Shown here: positions 47,993 through 59,105 of the stretch, piece after piece
Numbering within the stretch: position 1 is the stretch's first letter
Layout of the letters: each line of letters begins with the position of its first letter
The notes under the pieces: model-generated
Seen by the model: only the letters and a program-made list of their open reading frames with translations
Databases searched by the model: none
What the model was told of the DNA's origin: nothing
From: Parafannyhessea umbonata
GTDB taxonomy: Bacteria > Actinomycetota > Coriobacteriia > Coriobacteriales > Atopobiaceae
NCBI RefSeq assembly: GCF_900111255.1
Contig: NZ_FOGP01000004.1
Location: 186,001-250,000 of the forward strand
Direction: 5' to 3'
DNA length: 64,000 nucleotides
Position numbers and translations under genes: made by a program

Positions 47993-49425
47993 CGGTGTCT
48001 CACGACCTCAAAGCGCTCCAGCCGCCAGTCGTCGTCCGTCAGGCTGATGCCTCCCTTGCGGGCGGCGATGGAGATCTGGCTCTGCGTGCCGTCGACGCCG
48101 TCGAGGTCGGGAAGGAGCAGGCCGTGCCTGCCGTCGGACGTGCTGACGATGACGCCGTAGCGACGGGGGTCGAGTTGGCTGGCGTCCGAGATGGACTCGG
48201 GCTTGCCCATGACGTCCACGTCGTAGACCAGCTGCGACAGCTCGTCCTTGCGCACGGGGCTGAAGCGCGGGTCATGGCAGGCGGCCGAAAGGGCGTTGGC
48301 GACGATCTCCTCGGCCAGATTGCGCCGGACGGGAAGGATGGTGCCGATGCAGCCCCTCAGCTCGCCGTTTAGCGTGAGCGAGACAAAGCACCCGGAGGGG
48401 GAGGAGAGCTCTTCGACCTCGGGTGCCAGCGGGTTGTCCAGCAACCCCTCGGCATCGGGGCGGACTCCCTCGCGGACGAAGGTCTCCACCGCACGCCGCG
48501 CGAGCCTGACCAGGGAGTCCTCGTGCGAGCGCAGCTCCCGCATCTTCCGGTCCCGGGCCTCCTCGTACTGGGGCAGGAACGCGCGGGAGAAGGACGCGCG
48601 CTCTTCTCCGCAGGGCGTGAACGCGGCGACGCCGTATCCCACTCCAAAGGGACCCTCGTAGGAGAGGAGCTCGGCCTTGACCTCCGTCTGGTCCAGTGCG
48701 CCGGCCATGATCTGGAAGCTGCGCAGCCCGCACTCTGCGGCCCGCTTGGCCAGGCTATGGTCGGTGGTAAGAAGGTCGAGGAACGATCCGGACCTGAAGG
48801 CTTGGCAGACGTGGTCGTCGAAGCGCGGTGCCTCGGGAGCGAAGCCGTAGGGACCTTCTTCCAAAAGCTTGTGCGACAGGTCTCCCGAGGCGACGTACAC
48901 CACCCGGCGCCCCAGGACGTCGGCGCAGCGCTGCACGAGCATTCCCATGCGATAGTGGTCTGCGGGAGACAGTCCGGATATCCCCATGCGCACCAGCTTG
49001 AAGTCGACCGCGTGGCCTGCCCGCGTGTAGGCCTCGCGGACGAAGTGGAGGGGGATGAGGGTGCCATGGTCGAGCTCGGGCGAGCGCTCGCCCTGGCTTC
49101 CGGCGCTCAGGGCGTCGGCCTGGGCGGCCGCGTCCAGGGCGCTTACGAAGGCGCTGTCGTAGTCCGCTTCGTATGCCGCGTCCGGAGCTCCGAACTGCAA
49201 GAAGTCGCCGCGCGCGCCGGTTCCGGGCGAAACGTGGACGTAGTCGCGGTAGCACGTGGCGTGGGGCGACGACAGGACTATCGTCTGCGGGGCGAGCCGC
49301 TCTATGCGCTGGGCGACCTCCTGGTACGCCTCGACGGTCGCGCGAATACCCTCCTCGCGCCCATGGCCGACCGCCGGAATGATGAGGGGCGGGTGCGGTA
49401 CCGCAAACGCTGCGACGATGGACAT
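47989..49425 (-). CDS. Extradiol-dioxygenase-like (MEMO) and AMMECR1 domain fusion protein
   Basis: 478 residues. Residues about 1-270 resemble class III extradiol dioxygenases / MEMO: AVPHPPLIIPAVG, LSSPHATCYRDYV, LDHGTLIPLHF and ASGDLSHKL with conserved histidines. Residues about 300-475 are an AMMECR1 domain with the hallmark LRGCIGT and a core RDPRFSPV-type segment (HDPRFSPVRKDEL). Together with the radical SAM protein it makes the complete AmmeMemoRadiSam set in two genes. Biological role unknown. ATG with GGGAGAAG. Confidence 0.92.
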   Translation of the reverse strand: MSIVAAFAVPHPPLIIPAVGHGREEGIRATVEAYQEVAQRIERLAPQTIVLSSPHATCYRDYVHVSPGTGARGDFLQFGAPDAAYEADYDSAFVSALDAAAQADALSAGSQGERSPELDHGTLIPLHFVREAYTRAGHAVDFKLVRMGISGLSPADHYRMGMLVQRCADVLGRRVVYVASGDLSHKLLEEGPYGFAPEAPRFDDHVCQAFRSGSFLDLLTTDHSLAKRAAECGLRSFQIMAGALDQTEVKAELLSYEGPFGVGYGVAAFTPCGEERASFSRAFLPQYEEARDRKMRELRSHEDSLVRLARRAVETFVREGVRPDAEGLLDNPLAPEVEELSSPSGCFVSLTLNGELRGCIGTILPVRRNLAEEIVANALSAACHDPRFSPVRKDELSQLVYDVDVMGKPESISDASQLDPRRYGVIVSTSDGRHGLLLPDLDGVDGTQSQISIAARKGGISLTDDDWRLERFEVVRHR

Positions 49426-49535
49426 GCTCTTCTCCCTTGGCCTCGCTCTGTGCTACAGGCAACATAGCGCGCTTGTGCGACGGGCGCGTCGGGAAATCGG
49501 GCAATCGGGAGCGTGTGGGGCCGCCGGGTCAGGGG

Positions 49536-50360
49536 CTACCAGATCGTCAGGGGCTCGGTCTGGGAGGCACAACAGAGGCTCAGGAGCCCGTCGGGAGTCC
49601 GTGCCTCGTTTGGACGCCCGGCGTCTACCGTCGCGCCCATGGCCGCGGCCAGCGTTCGCATGCAGACGCTGGGGCGGTTGTTCTTTTGTGAGAGGTGCAA
49701 GGCGACCACGGTTTCGGTGTCCTCCCCCACAAGAAGCGGCAGCGCGTCGGCGCACTGGTCGTTCGAGAGGTGTCCGCGCTCGCCACCCACGCGCTGTCGC
49801 AGGAAGTACGGGTAGGGGCCGTTTTTTAGCATGTCGCTGTCGTGGTTGCTCTCGATGCCCAGGATGCGGGCGTCGCGCAGCAGGCCGAGGGCCTCCGCCG
49901 TCAGGACGCCCGTATCAGTGCACCAGCCCACGGCGTCGGCCGGCTCACCGTCCGCGCCCGAAACCTCGAAGCGAATGCCAAAGGGGTCGGCGACGTCGTG
50001 CGAGGTGGGGAACAGGCGCAGCGTCATCCCGGCAAGCTCGAGGACGTCGTCGTGACCGACGAGTTCGAAGGGGGTGCCCGCAATGCTCTTTCGCGCGCTT
50101 GCGGTTCCGGCGGTCGAGAAGACCGGGCCGCCGTAGTTGTTGCAGAAGGCGGGCAGACCGCTCACGTGGTCCGAGTGCTCGTGCGTCACGATGACGGCGT
50201 CTACGGCTTCCACGTCCACCCCCAGCGCGCCGCCGCGCCTGAGCAGCTCGCGGCGAGAGATGCCGCAGTCGACGAGCACACTTCCCGTGGGCCCCTCGAC
50301 GACGGCGGCGTTGCCTTTGGAGCCGCTGGCCAGTATGTGCAGGTGCAGTTGGGGTGTCAT
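49536..50360 (-). CDS. WalJ/YycJ-type metallo-beta-lactamase fold hydrolase
   Basis: 274 residues. ASGSKGNAAVVEGPTGSVLVDCGIS opens the fold, and THEHSDHVSGL is the dinuclear metal motif. TSHDVADPFGIRFE and GIESNHD with a later LHLSQKNN supply the other ligands. In Firmicutes WalJ (YycJ, VicX) is a nuclease-like protein linked to cell-wall control; here no WalRK genes are near. The ATG giving MTPQLHL is chosen; the in-frame frame upstream is antisense of tilS. Divergent from tilS. Confidence 0.88.
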   Translation of the reverse strand: MTPQLHLHILASGSKGNAAVVEGPTGSVLVDCGISRRELLRRGGALGVDVEAVDAVIVTHEHSDHVSGLPAFCNNYGGPVFSTAGTASARKSIAGTPFELVGHDDVLELAGMTLRLFPTSHDVADPFGIRFEVSGADGEPADAVGWCTDTGVLTAEALGLLRDARILGIESNHDSDMLKNGPYPYFLRQRVGGERGHLSNDQCADALPLLVGEDTETVVALHLSQKNNRPSVCMRTLAAAMGATVDAGRPNEARTPDGLLSLCCASQTEPLTIW

Positions 50361-50505
50361 GGGCGTCGCTCTCGAATGTCGTCGTTGTCTGCCGGTATGG
50401 CAGAACTCTAGCGCACGGCGGAACGCGTGGGTGCGGGGGCGCGTGCCGTGGCATACTCTAGTCGAGAAAAAACATCGGTGCGGCCGCGGCCGCAAGGGAG
50501 GTACC

Positions 50506-52032
50506 GTGCCCAGCGTCAATCGAAGGTATGCGCCAACGGAGCTGCGCTTCAAGCGTCCGCCGGCGGCGCGGGGCGACGAGTCGCGCGCCCCGGTCGTGCT
50601 CATGGTCTCGGGCGGCGCGGACTCCACGGCGCTGGTCGTGCTTGCGGCCACGAGCCCCCTGGACATCGACGACGGTCGCGGGGCGCAGCGCATCATGCGC
50701 GAGCGCCTTCACATCCTGCACGTGAACCATCAGCTTAGGGGCATCGACGCGGAGGAAGACGAGGAGTTCGTTCGTCAGCTCGCGTCGCGCTTTGGCATGC
50801 CCTGCACCGTCCATAGAGCGGACGTCAGGGCCCTGGCGGAGGAGGCCGCCCGTCGCACGGGCTCAAGCGATGACGCCAACGTGGAGAACGTGGGTCGCGA
50901 GGTTCGCTACGAGGCCGCGCGAAAGCTGGCGAACGACCTTTGCGACCAGCTGGGGGCCCCGCGTTCCGCGGCGCGTATCGTCACGGCCCACACGGCCGAT
51001 GACCGCGCGGAGACGTTCTTCATGAACGCCATCCGAGGCACGGGGCCTGCGGGCCTCTCGTCCATCCCTCGCAGGCGCAACCGCATCGTCCGCCCTCTGC
51101 TCGACTACACGCACGAGGAGCTATGCGATCTGCTTCGCATGCGCGGCATCATCTGGCGCGAGGACGTGACTAACAAGGACACCCACTACCTGCGCGCCTA
51201 CGTTCGCCACGAGGTCATGCCCGTGGTGCGCAAGCGAAATGCCCGCGTGGCCGGCAGCATTGCCACGACCTGCGACATTCTCTCTGATGAGGACGCCTAC
51301 ATGAACCAGGTCGCCTCGAAGACCTATCGCGAGCTGATTCGCAGGAGCTCCGACAGCATGGTCGCCCTCGACGCCCGCCGGCTTGCCGCCTGCGAGGTAG
51401 CCATCGCCCGTCGCGTCGTGCGCAAGGCGATCGTTGACATCTGCCCCGACGCGCGCCTCGAGGCGCGTCACATTGCGAGGGCGCTCGAGCTCGTTGCCGC
51501 GGATCACGGTTCCGCGAGCATTCCGTTGGGGGCCGACGTGCGTGTCGAGTATGGCCTGCTGTTCATTCGCGCTCATGGGTCCTCGCGTCGCGAGCTTGCC
51601 CTCTGGCTTGAGGTTCCGGGGCGTGTTGCCCTTCCCGACGGCCGCGCCCTCTCCGCACGCCTGGTCAGCCTGCCTGCGGGCGCCAGCGCGCCCGACGTGG
51701 CACGGGCCCACGCGTTGGAGTTCAAAGGAAGCTCCGTGCTGCTCGACGCGGAGGCCTGCGGGCTGTCGCGCTCCCAGGGCGGAAGGCTTTGGGTGGACGC
51801 TGCGGCCCCGGGCGACGTCATGTGCCCCCTGGGCATGCATGGCCAGTCGAAGAAGCTCTCGGACGTCCTCAATGAGGCTAAGGTTCCTGCGGCTGACCGT
51901 CCCGGCGTGCCCATTGTCCGACTGGACGCGACGGGCCCCGTTGCGTGGGTGGCAGGAATTCGCCCCGACGAGCGAGTTCGCTGCGCGTCAGATACCAAGC
52001 TGCTGCTAGAATTGGGCATTATCGACGGGTAA
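50506..52032 (+). CDS. tilS: tRNA(Ile)-lysidine synthetase
   Basis: Modifies C34 of the CAU-anticodon isoleucine tRNA with lysine, so it reads AUA. 508 residues. N-type ATP pyrophosphatase domain with PP-loop VSGGADST near residue 35, LHVNHQLRG, TAHTADDRAETFFMN and GTGPAGLSSIPRRR; a linker helical region, and a C-terminal domain with the SKKLSDVLNEAKVP pattern. GTG at 50506 with AAGGGAGG; the upstream in-frame sequence is antisense of the divergent hydrolase gene. Followed by hpt and ftsH, the conserved tilS-hpt-ftsH order of many Gram-positive bacteria. Confidence 0.95.
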   Translation: MPSVNRRYAPTELRFKRPPAARGDESRAPVVLMVSGGADSTALVVLAATSPLDIDDGRGAQRIMRERLHILHVNHQLRGIDAEEDEEFVRQLASRFGMPCTVHRADVRALAEEAARRTGSSDDANVENVGREVRYEAARKLANDLCDQLGAPRSAARIVTAHTADDRAETFFMNAIRGTGPAGLSSIPRRRNRIVRPLLDYTHEELCDLLRMRGIIWREDVTNKDTHYLRAYVRHEVMPVVRKRNARVAGSIATTCDILSDEDAYMNQVASKTYRELIRRSSDSMVALDARRLAACEVAIARRVVRKAIVDICPDARLEARHIARALELVAADHGSASIPLGADVRVEYGLLFIRAHGSSRRELALWLEVPGRVALPDGRALSARLVSLPAGASAPDVARAHALEFKGSSVLLDAEACGLSRSQGGRLWVDAAAPGDVMCPLGMHGQSKKLSDVLNEAKVPAADRPGVPIVRLDATGPVAWVAGIRPDERVRCASDTKLLLELGIIDG

Positions 52033-52077
52033 CCCCGTTCGCTTGACACAGTACGTCTCAAAAGGAGAGCAACCAGA

Positions 52078-52626
52078 ATGGCTGAGCTGCACAAGGATAT
52101 AGAGAGGGTCGTTCTCACCGAGGACGAGATTAAGGAGATCATCGCCCGCCTGGGAGACCAGATCAACCACGACTACGCGGACAAGAACCCCCTGATCGTC
52201 GCGGTTCTCCGCGGCGCCTTCGTGTTCACCGCGGACCTCATGCGTGCCATCAAGGTTCCCTGCGCCGTGGACTTCATGGCCGTCTCGAGCTACGGCGACG
52301 GCGTCAAGAGCTCTGGCGTGGTCCGCATCGTGAAGGACCTCGACACCAAGATCGAAGGCCGCGACGTCCTGATCGCCGAGGACATTCTGGATTCCGGTCT
52401 GACCCTGAGCTACCTGGTCGACCTCTTCAAGGGCCGTAGGCCGCGCTCCATCAGGATCTGCGCCTTCGCTGTGAAGGACATTCCCAACCACACCGCGGCG
52501 GTCGTGCCCGACTACGTGGGCACCCACGTTCCCGACGAGTTCATCGTCGGCTACGGTCTCGACTACGCTGAGCGCTATCGCAACCTGCCCTACGTCGGCG
52601 TGCTTAAGTCCGAGGTTTACAGCTAA
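52078..52626 (+). CDS. hpt: Hypoxanthine phosphoribosyltransferase
   Basis: Purine salvage enzyme that converts hypoxanthine or guanine to IMP or GMP. 182 residues, type I phosphoribosyltransferase fold: VLRGAFVFTADLMRAI, the flexible loop near SSYGDGVKSSG, the PRPP motif VLIAEDILDSGLTL, and base-site VPDYVGTHVPDEFIVGYGLDY. ATG with AAAGGAGAG. It lies 45 bases after tilS. Confidence 0.97.
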   Translation: MAELHKDIERVVLTEDEIKEIIARLGDQINHDYADKNPLIVAVLRGAFVFTADLMRAIKVPCAVDFMAVSSYGDGVKSSGVVRIVKDLDTKIEGRDVLIAEDILDSGLTLSYLVDLFKGRRPRSIRICAFAVKDIPNHTAAVVPDYVGTHVPDEFIVGYGLDYAERYRNLPYVGVLKSEVYS

Positions 52627-52634
52627 TGGCCGAC

Positions 52635-52663
52635 GCGTGCCCCCGATTAGGTCGGGGGCACGC
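52635..52663 (+). promoter_or_regulatory. Intercistronic hairpin between hpt and ftsH
   Basis: GCGTGCCCCCGA (52635-52646) pairs perfectly with TCGGGGGCACGC (52652-52663) around a five-base loop. No T tract (TCATACTG) follows. It may be a weak terminator or an mRNA-stability element. Confidence 0.6.
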
Positions 52664-52715
52664 TCATACTGGGCGATGAGAGTCCCGCGCACCAAACGCA
52701 GCAAGGAGCACCTTC

Positions 52716-54662
<1,947 letters not shown>

Positions 54663-54767
54663 CAGCACGGGCATCTGATTGCCATGCGCTTACAATGAAG
54701 CCAACCGACGGCGTGCGGCTTGTCGCGCGTCGTCTTCTTTTTTCGACGAGCAAGAGGGGAAGAGCGC

Positions 54768-55949
54768 ATGTCAATTAACGAGAAGAGCTACGCATTCGGC
54801 GCCGCAAAGTCCTCGATCCGCGAGATCGCCGCCTATGGCGCGGCGCGCAAGGCCGAGATTGGCGCGGAGAATGTCTTCGACTTCTCGATTGGCAACCCCT
54901 CGGTGCCCGCGCCCGAGTCGGTGCGCGCCGCTATCGAACGCTGCGCACAGCTGCCGCCGACGGAGCTTCACGGCTATACTCCCGCGGCGGGCCTTCCCCA
55001 GGCGCGCAAGGCGGTCGCCGACTCGCTCAACCGTAGGTTCTCCACTAGCTATGGCCTCGAGGACCTCTACCTGACCTGCGGTGCAGCTGCCTCCATCTCG
55101 ATTACCCTCCATGCGCTGGTCAACCCGGGTGACGAGGTCATCGTCATCGCTCCCTACTTCCCGGAGTACCGCGTCTGGATCGAGACTGCTGGCGCCACCT
55201 GCGTCGAGGTCATGGCGGACCCCGAGACCTTCCAGATCGACACCGCGGCCGTCGCCGCGGCAATCACGCCGGCTACCAAGGCCATCATCGTCGACTCGCC
55301 CAACAATCCTGTTGGCTCCGTCTACTCTGCGCAGAACCTCGCCGACTTGGCGCAGGTCCTCACCACGCGCGGCGAGGAGATCGGCCACCCCATCTACCTC
55401 GTGTCCGACGAACCGTATCGCGAGATAACCTATGGCGTCGAGGTTCCCTGGGTGCCTGCTGCGTACGAGCGGACTATCGTCTGCTACTCCTACTCGAAGT
55501 CGCTTTCGCTCCCTGGCGAGCGCATTGGTTGGGTCCTGGTCCCCAACACCAACCCTGATCACGATGAGCTCATGTTTGCCGTTGCGGGTGCGGGCCGCAA
55601 GCTGGGATTCGTCTGCGCCCCTGCGCTGTTCCAGCGCGTCCTGGCAGAGTGCGTCGACGAGCCCACGGATATCGATGCCTATGCCCGCAATCGCGAGGCC
55701 CTCACGCGTGGCCTCTCCGAGCTCGGCTATGAGTACATCGAGCCGCAGGGCGCCTTCTACCTGTGGGTCAAGGCGCTCGAACCCGATGCCGAGGCCTTCT
55801 TCCGGAAGGCGAAGGCCTTCGAGATTCTTCCCGTTCCCTCCGACAGCTTCGGCTGTGGCGGTTGGGTGCGCCTTGGCTACTGCGTCAGCTACGATACAAT
55901 CGTTAACTCCATGCCCGCATGGAAGAAGCTGATGGAGCAGTACCGGTAG
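54768..55949 (+). CDS. PLP-dependent class I/II aminotransferase
   Basis: 393 residues, fold type I. DFSIGNPSVPAPESVRAAI and HGYTPAAGLPQARKAVAD at the N-terminus, SPNNPVGSVYS, DEPYREITYG, and the PLP lysine in SYSKSLSLPGERIGW. The C-terminal small domain contains PQGAFYLWVKA. It is aspartate-aminotransferase-like, but substrate cannot be told from sequence. ATG at 54768 with AGAGGGGAAG; the frame upstream to 54720 lacks similarity. It stands 105 bases after ftsH. Confidence 0.9.
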   Translation: MSINEKSYAFGAAKSSIREIAAYGAARKAEIGAENVFDFSIGNPSVPAPESVRAAIERCAQLPPTELHGYTPAAGLPQARKAVADSLNRRFSTSYGLEDLYLTCGAAASISITLHALVNPGDEVIVIAPYFPEYRVWIETAGATCVEVMADPETFQIDTAAVAAAITPATKAIIVDSPNNPVGSVYSAQNLADLAQVLTTRGEEIGHPIYLVSDEPYREITYGVEVPWVPAAYERTIVCYSYSKSLSLPGERIGWVLVPNTNPDHDELMFAVAGAGRKLGFVCAPALFQRVLAECVDEPTDIDAYARNREALTRGLSELGYEYIEPQGAFYLWVKALEPDAEAFFRKAKAFEILPVPSDSFGCGGWVRLGYCVSYDTIVNSMPAWKKLMEQYR

Positions 55950-55986
55950 CGTCGCCTGGGCGCCGCTGCGTTTTCGGGGGAGAGAC

Positions 55987-56391
55987 ATGACTGGTGACCT
56001 TAGGTGCAGGGACTGCATTTTCCTGAGCGAGAAGACCGGCCTCTTGCGCTCCCACGCCGTCTGCATCCAGGGCTCTCGCCGCGGACGCCAGCGCGTGAGC
56101 GAGGACAATCGCGCCTGCGGGCACTTCAAGCCCCAAATGGTGAAGCCAGGCCTCAGCTTAGTTCGAACGCTCGAGAAGGGCGTGCGCCACTCATATGACG
56201 TCCTGTCTTCTCAGGCAGGGGAGGTCGAGGCCCCGAAGGTCGACGGCGGACAGCAGGTTGATGCCACCGACCTCGACCTTGCGGCACTCGAGGCGCGTGC
56301 CGCTGCGGCTGAGGCCCGCGCGCAGGCACTTGAGGCAAAGGCCGCCCTCGCCGAGGCCCGCGCCCGCGCGCGCCGTTACAACGAAAGGTAA
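55987..56391 (+). CDS. Hypothetical protein with four cysteines and an Ala-rich coiled coil
   Basis: 134 residues. The N-terminal 45 hold CRDC, AVC and ACGHF, four cysteines and a histidine spaced like a small zinc-binding module. The last 40 residues (DLAALEARAAAAEARAQALEA and on) are a strongly predicted alanine/glutamate coiled coil ending in Arg-rich sequence. GGGGGAGAG precedes the ATG. The next gene starts four bases after the stop, so the pair is probably coupled. No family is recognised; the cysteine part may bind zinc. Confidence 0.65.
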   Translation: MTGDLRCRDCIFLSEKTGLLRSHAVCIQGSRRGRQRVSEDNRACGHFKPQMVKPGLSLVRTLEKGVRHSYDVLSSQAGEVEAPKVDGGQQVDATDLDLAALEARAAAAEARAQALEAKAALAEARARARRYNER

Positions 56392-56395
56392 GTTG

Positions 56396-57208
56396 ATGCT
56401 CCGTATCGCCTGCGACGTGCATACGCACACGCTGTACTCTCGCCATGCCTATTCCACGATAGAGGAGAACGTTCGCGCGGCTCGTGAGGCCTCTCTCGAG
56501 CTCTTGGGGTCCACCGATCACTTCTCGCGCATGGTGCACGCCCCGCGAGGCATCGCGGGCGACGAGCGGTTCGACGTGCGCGACTATCAGTTCTTCCTCA
56601 ACTACCTTTGCTGGCCGCGCACGTGGCGTGAAGTGAGCCTGGTCCGCGGCTGCGAGGCCGACATCGTCGATCTTGACGGTCACCTGTTCGGCTGGGACGT
56701 CTCGGTTCCCGAGGCCATCAACGGCTACGTGTACGACAAGCCCCAGAACCTGAAGGAGCGCGTGTTCAGGGAGAGCGACTACGTCATCGCGAGCGTTCAC
56801 GACGAGAGCATCTGCGACGGCGCGTCGGTCGAGCACGCGACGCAGATGTACCTCAATGCCTTGAAGGACCCCAAGGTGCTCATCCTGGGGCATGTCATTC
56901 GCTCGGGCGTGAACTTCGAGCTCGATCCCGTTCTCGACGCCGTCCGCGAGTCGGGCAAGCTGGTCGAGATCAACGAGTCGACGCTGGCTGACTACCCGGA
57001 GCTCGTGCCCGCGGTGAAGGACCTCGCGCGGCGCTGCGCCCAGAAGGGCGTCATGGTCTCCACGGGAAGCGACTCTCACATCTCCGCGACCATCGGCCGC
57101 TTCGAGCGGACGCGCGCCCTGCTGGAAGAGGTCGACTTCCCCCAGGAGCTTGTCGCCACCTCCAGCGCAGAGACCTTCCTCAAGGCCATGAGAAGGGCCA
57201 TCGCCTAG
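56396..57208 (+). CDS. PHP-domain phosphoesterase (YcdX-like)
   Basis: 270 residues. The PHP metal-site motifs are visible: DVHTHTLYSRHAYST at the N-terminus, GSTDHFSR, RGCEADIVD, ASVHDE, LGHVIR and near the end STGSDSH. The family contains phosphatases acting on small phosphorylated molecules; the substrate is unknown. ATG at 56396 with GAAAGG. It is tail-to-tail with the exonuclease gene, separated by three bases. Confidence 0.88.
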   Translation: MLRIACDVHTHTLYSRHAYSTIEENVRAAREASLELLGSTDHFSRMVHAPRGIAGDERFDVRDYQFFLNYLCWPRTWREVSLVRGCEADIVDLDGHLFGWDVSVPEAINGYVYDKPQNLKERVFRESDYVIASVHDESICDGASVEHATQMYLNALKDPKVLILGHVIRSGVNFELDPVLDAVRESGKLVEINESTLADYPELVPAVKDLARRCAQKGVMVSTGSDSHISATIGRFERTRALLEEVDFPQELVATSSAETFLKAMRRAIA

Positions 57209-57211
57209 AGC

Positions 57212-58000
57212 TTAGATGCGAATGCGCAGTTCGATGGGACAGTGGTCAGATCCGATTATCTCGTCGTGGATGGATGCGTCGACGATGGAGCCCGCGATGC
57301 GGTCGCTCGTTAGAAAGTAGTCGATGCGCCAGCCCACGTTGCGCTCGCGAGCGCGCATGCGATAGCTCCACCAGCTGTAGGCGCCCTCAAGGGTGGGGTG
57401 GAGCGTCCTGAAGCTGTCGGTCAGGCCCGCACCCAGAAGCTTGCCGAAGCTCTCTCGCTCCTGGTCCGAGAAGCCCGGGCTCTCGTGATTCGTGGCAGGG
57501 TTCTTCAGGTCGATCTCCTCGTGGGCAACGTTGAAGTCCCCACAGGCGATGATCGGCTTGCTCTGGTCCAGCTCGCAGAGGAACTCTCGGAAGCGGCTGT
57601 CCCAGACCAGGCGCTCGTCCAAGCGGGCCAGCCCCTGCTTCGAGTTGGGCGTATAGACGTTGACGAGCCAGTAGCCGGGAAACTCCAGCGCGCAGACGCG
57701 GCCCTCGTCGTCTGCCACGTCGCAGCCGATTTGGCGGACGACGTGGGTGGGCTTCTCTCGCGAGAACACGGCAGTGCCCGAGTAGCCCTTGCGCTCTGCG
57801 TGGCTCCAGGTTTGGTGGTAGCCGGGCAGCTCAAGGTCGATCTGCCCTTCCTGGAGCTTGGTTTCCTGAATCGCGAACACGTCGGCGTCGAGCGTCGCAA
57901 AAATGCTCTTGAAGTCGGGGTCCTTCCGGAGGGTCGCCCTCAGCCCGTTGACGTTCCACGAGACGAGCTTCACTTCGCGCGCGCCCAAGGCATCAGCCAT
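57212..58000 (-). CDS. xth: Exodeoxyribonuclease III (AP endonuclease)
   Basis: Base-excision repair nuclease cutting at abasic sites. 262 residues: VKLVSWNVNGLRATL, the metal Glu in IQETKLQEGQ, YSGTAVFSREKP, GDFNVAHEEIDL, WWSYRMRARERNVGWRIDYFL and the terminal SDHCPI histidine. ATG at 58000 with TAGGAGG; the frame upstream of it is antisense of the patatin gene. It lies eight bases after the patatin gene, which probably shares its promoter. Confidence 0.96.
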   Translation of the reverse strand: MADALGAREVKLVSWNVNGLRATLRKDPDFKSIFATLDADVFAIQETKLQEGQIDLELPGYHQTWSHAERKGYSGTAVFSREKPTHVVRQIGCDVADDEGRVCALEFPGYWLVNVYTPNSKQGLARLDERLVWDSRFREFLCELDQSKPIIACGDFNVAHEEIDLKNPATNHESPGFSDQERESFGKLLGAGLTDSFRTLHPTLEGAYSWWSYRMRARERNVGWRIDYFLTSDRIAGSIVDASIHDEIIGSDHCPIELRIRI

Positions 58001-58008
58001 GATTCCTC

Positions 58009-58983
58009 CTAGGTGACGTTGCCGGTTGTTGCGGTCGAGCTGCCGTACAGGAACTCTCGCCAGCGTGGGAGCTCGCGCAGGGCCTGGGCGTGGCCCATCT
58101 TGTATGCCTGCTGCAGTTCCACGGTGTCGAGGTTGGTGCTCGAGACCGGCATGAAGTCCGGGCGGACCCACAGGAGGTCGCCGGCGCGCTCCATGCGCTC
58201 AAGGCGATCGAGCTCGGCGTTGTATCGCTCCCAACGGGTGAGAAGTGCGTTGCGAAGGTACGGATGGCTTTTGCCCAGACGGGCGATGACCTTGCGCTCG
58301 CGATCGGTGGGAGGCTGCTTGCGGTATCCCGCGGGCCTCGTCGCGACGAAGAAGAACTTCTTGTAGTCGGCTTCCTCAGCCATGTGAAGCGGGATGCCGG
58401 CGCCCTTGCCCAGGCCGCCGTCGAGGAAGGTTTGCCCATCGATGGGCTCGGGCTTCATCATGATGGGAAGCGTCGAGCTCGCGCGAACGCAGCGGATGAG
58501 CGACCACACGTCGGGCATGTCGTCTTTGGTGAAGGTCACGGTCCGGCCCGTGTCCCGCTCGAACGCCTGGATGGCGATCTTTGCGGGGTTGTCCGAGAAC
58601 GCTCGGAAGTTGAACGGTAGGTAGCCGTCTTCGATACAGCCCTCGTAGAGGTAGTCTGCGTTGAAGTAGCCCTTTCCGCGCAGGAAGAAGCCGAGGCCTC
58701 CGACCCCCTCGTTTCCGGGCGTTGCGAGGAAGGCCTGCTCGACGCGGCGTCGGTCGCGGCTCACGTAGTTGACGGTGTGACTGGCGCCTGCGGAGAGGCC
58801 GCACACGAAGTCGAAGTAGATGTGGTTCTCCAGCAAAGCGTTGGCAATGCCGGCCGTGTAGGCACCGCGGTAGCCGCCGCCCTCAAACACCAGGGCGCAG
58901 TCGTGAATCATGCCCTCTGTGGAAACGTCGAATACGGAGCCGTCGCGAGGCTCGCTGACGAGACCTTTGGCTTCGTCGCTCAT
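58009..58983 (-). CDS. Patatin-like phospholipase
   Basis: 324 residues, YjjU-type lipid acyl hydrolase. The oxyanion motif is EGGGYRGAYTAG, the nucleophile serine sits in GLSAGAS, and the catalytic Asp is in LDGGLGKGAG (DGG). No signal peptide, so a cytoplasmic or membrane-surface esterase. Natural lipid substrate is unknown. ATG confirmed by family length; the intergenic region to the divergent sirtuin gene is 122 bases. Confidence 0.9.
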   Translation of the reverse strand: MSDEAKGLVSEPRDGSVFDVSTEGMIHDCALVFEGGGYRGAYTAGIANALLENHIYFDFVCGLSAGASHTVNYVSRDRRRVEQAFLATPGNEGVGGLGFFLRGKGYFNADYLYEGCIEDGYLPFNFRAFSDNPAKIAIQAFERDTGRTVTFTKDDMPDVWSLIRCVRASSTLPIMMKPEPIDGQTFLDGGLGKGAGIPLHMAEEADYKKFFFVATRPAGYRKQPPTDRERKVIARLGKSHPYLRNALLTRWERYNAELDRLERMERAGDLLWVRPDFMPVSSTNLDTVELQQAYKMGHAQALRELPRWREFLYGSSTATTGNVT

Positions 58984-59105
58984 GCGTGTGACCTTCCTTC
59001 CTCTGCCTCCCTAGAAGGTACCCGTTTGGCGCTTCGCTAAGCAAGCGGGCGCGTCGCCTTCCGAAGTGTTAACGTTGGCCCAAGACACTCGATTGAGGGG
59101 GGCAC

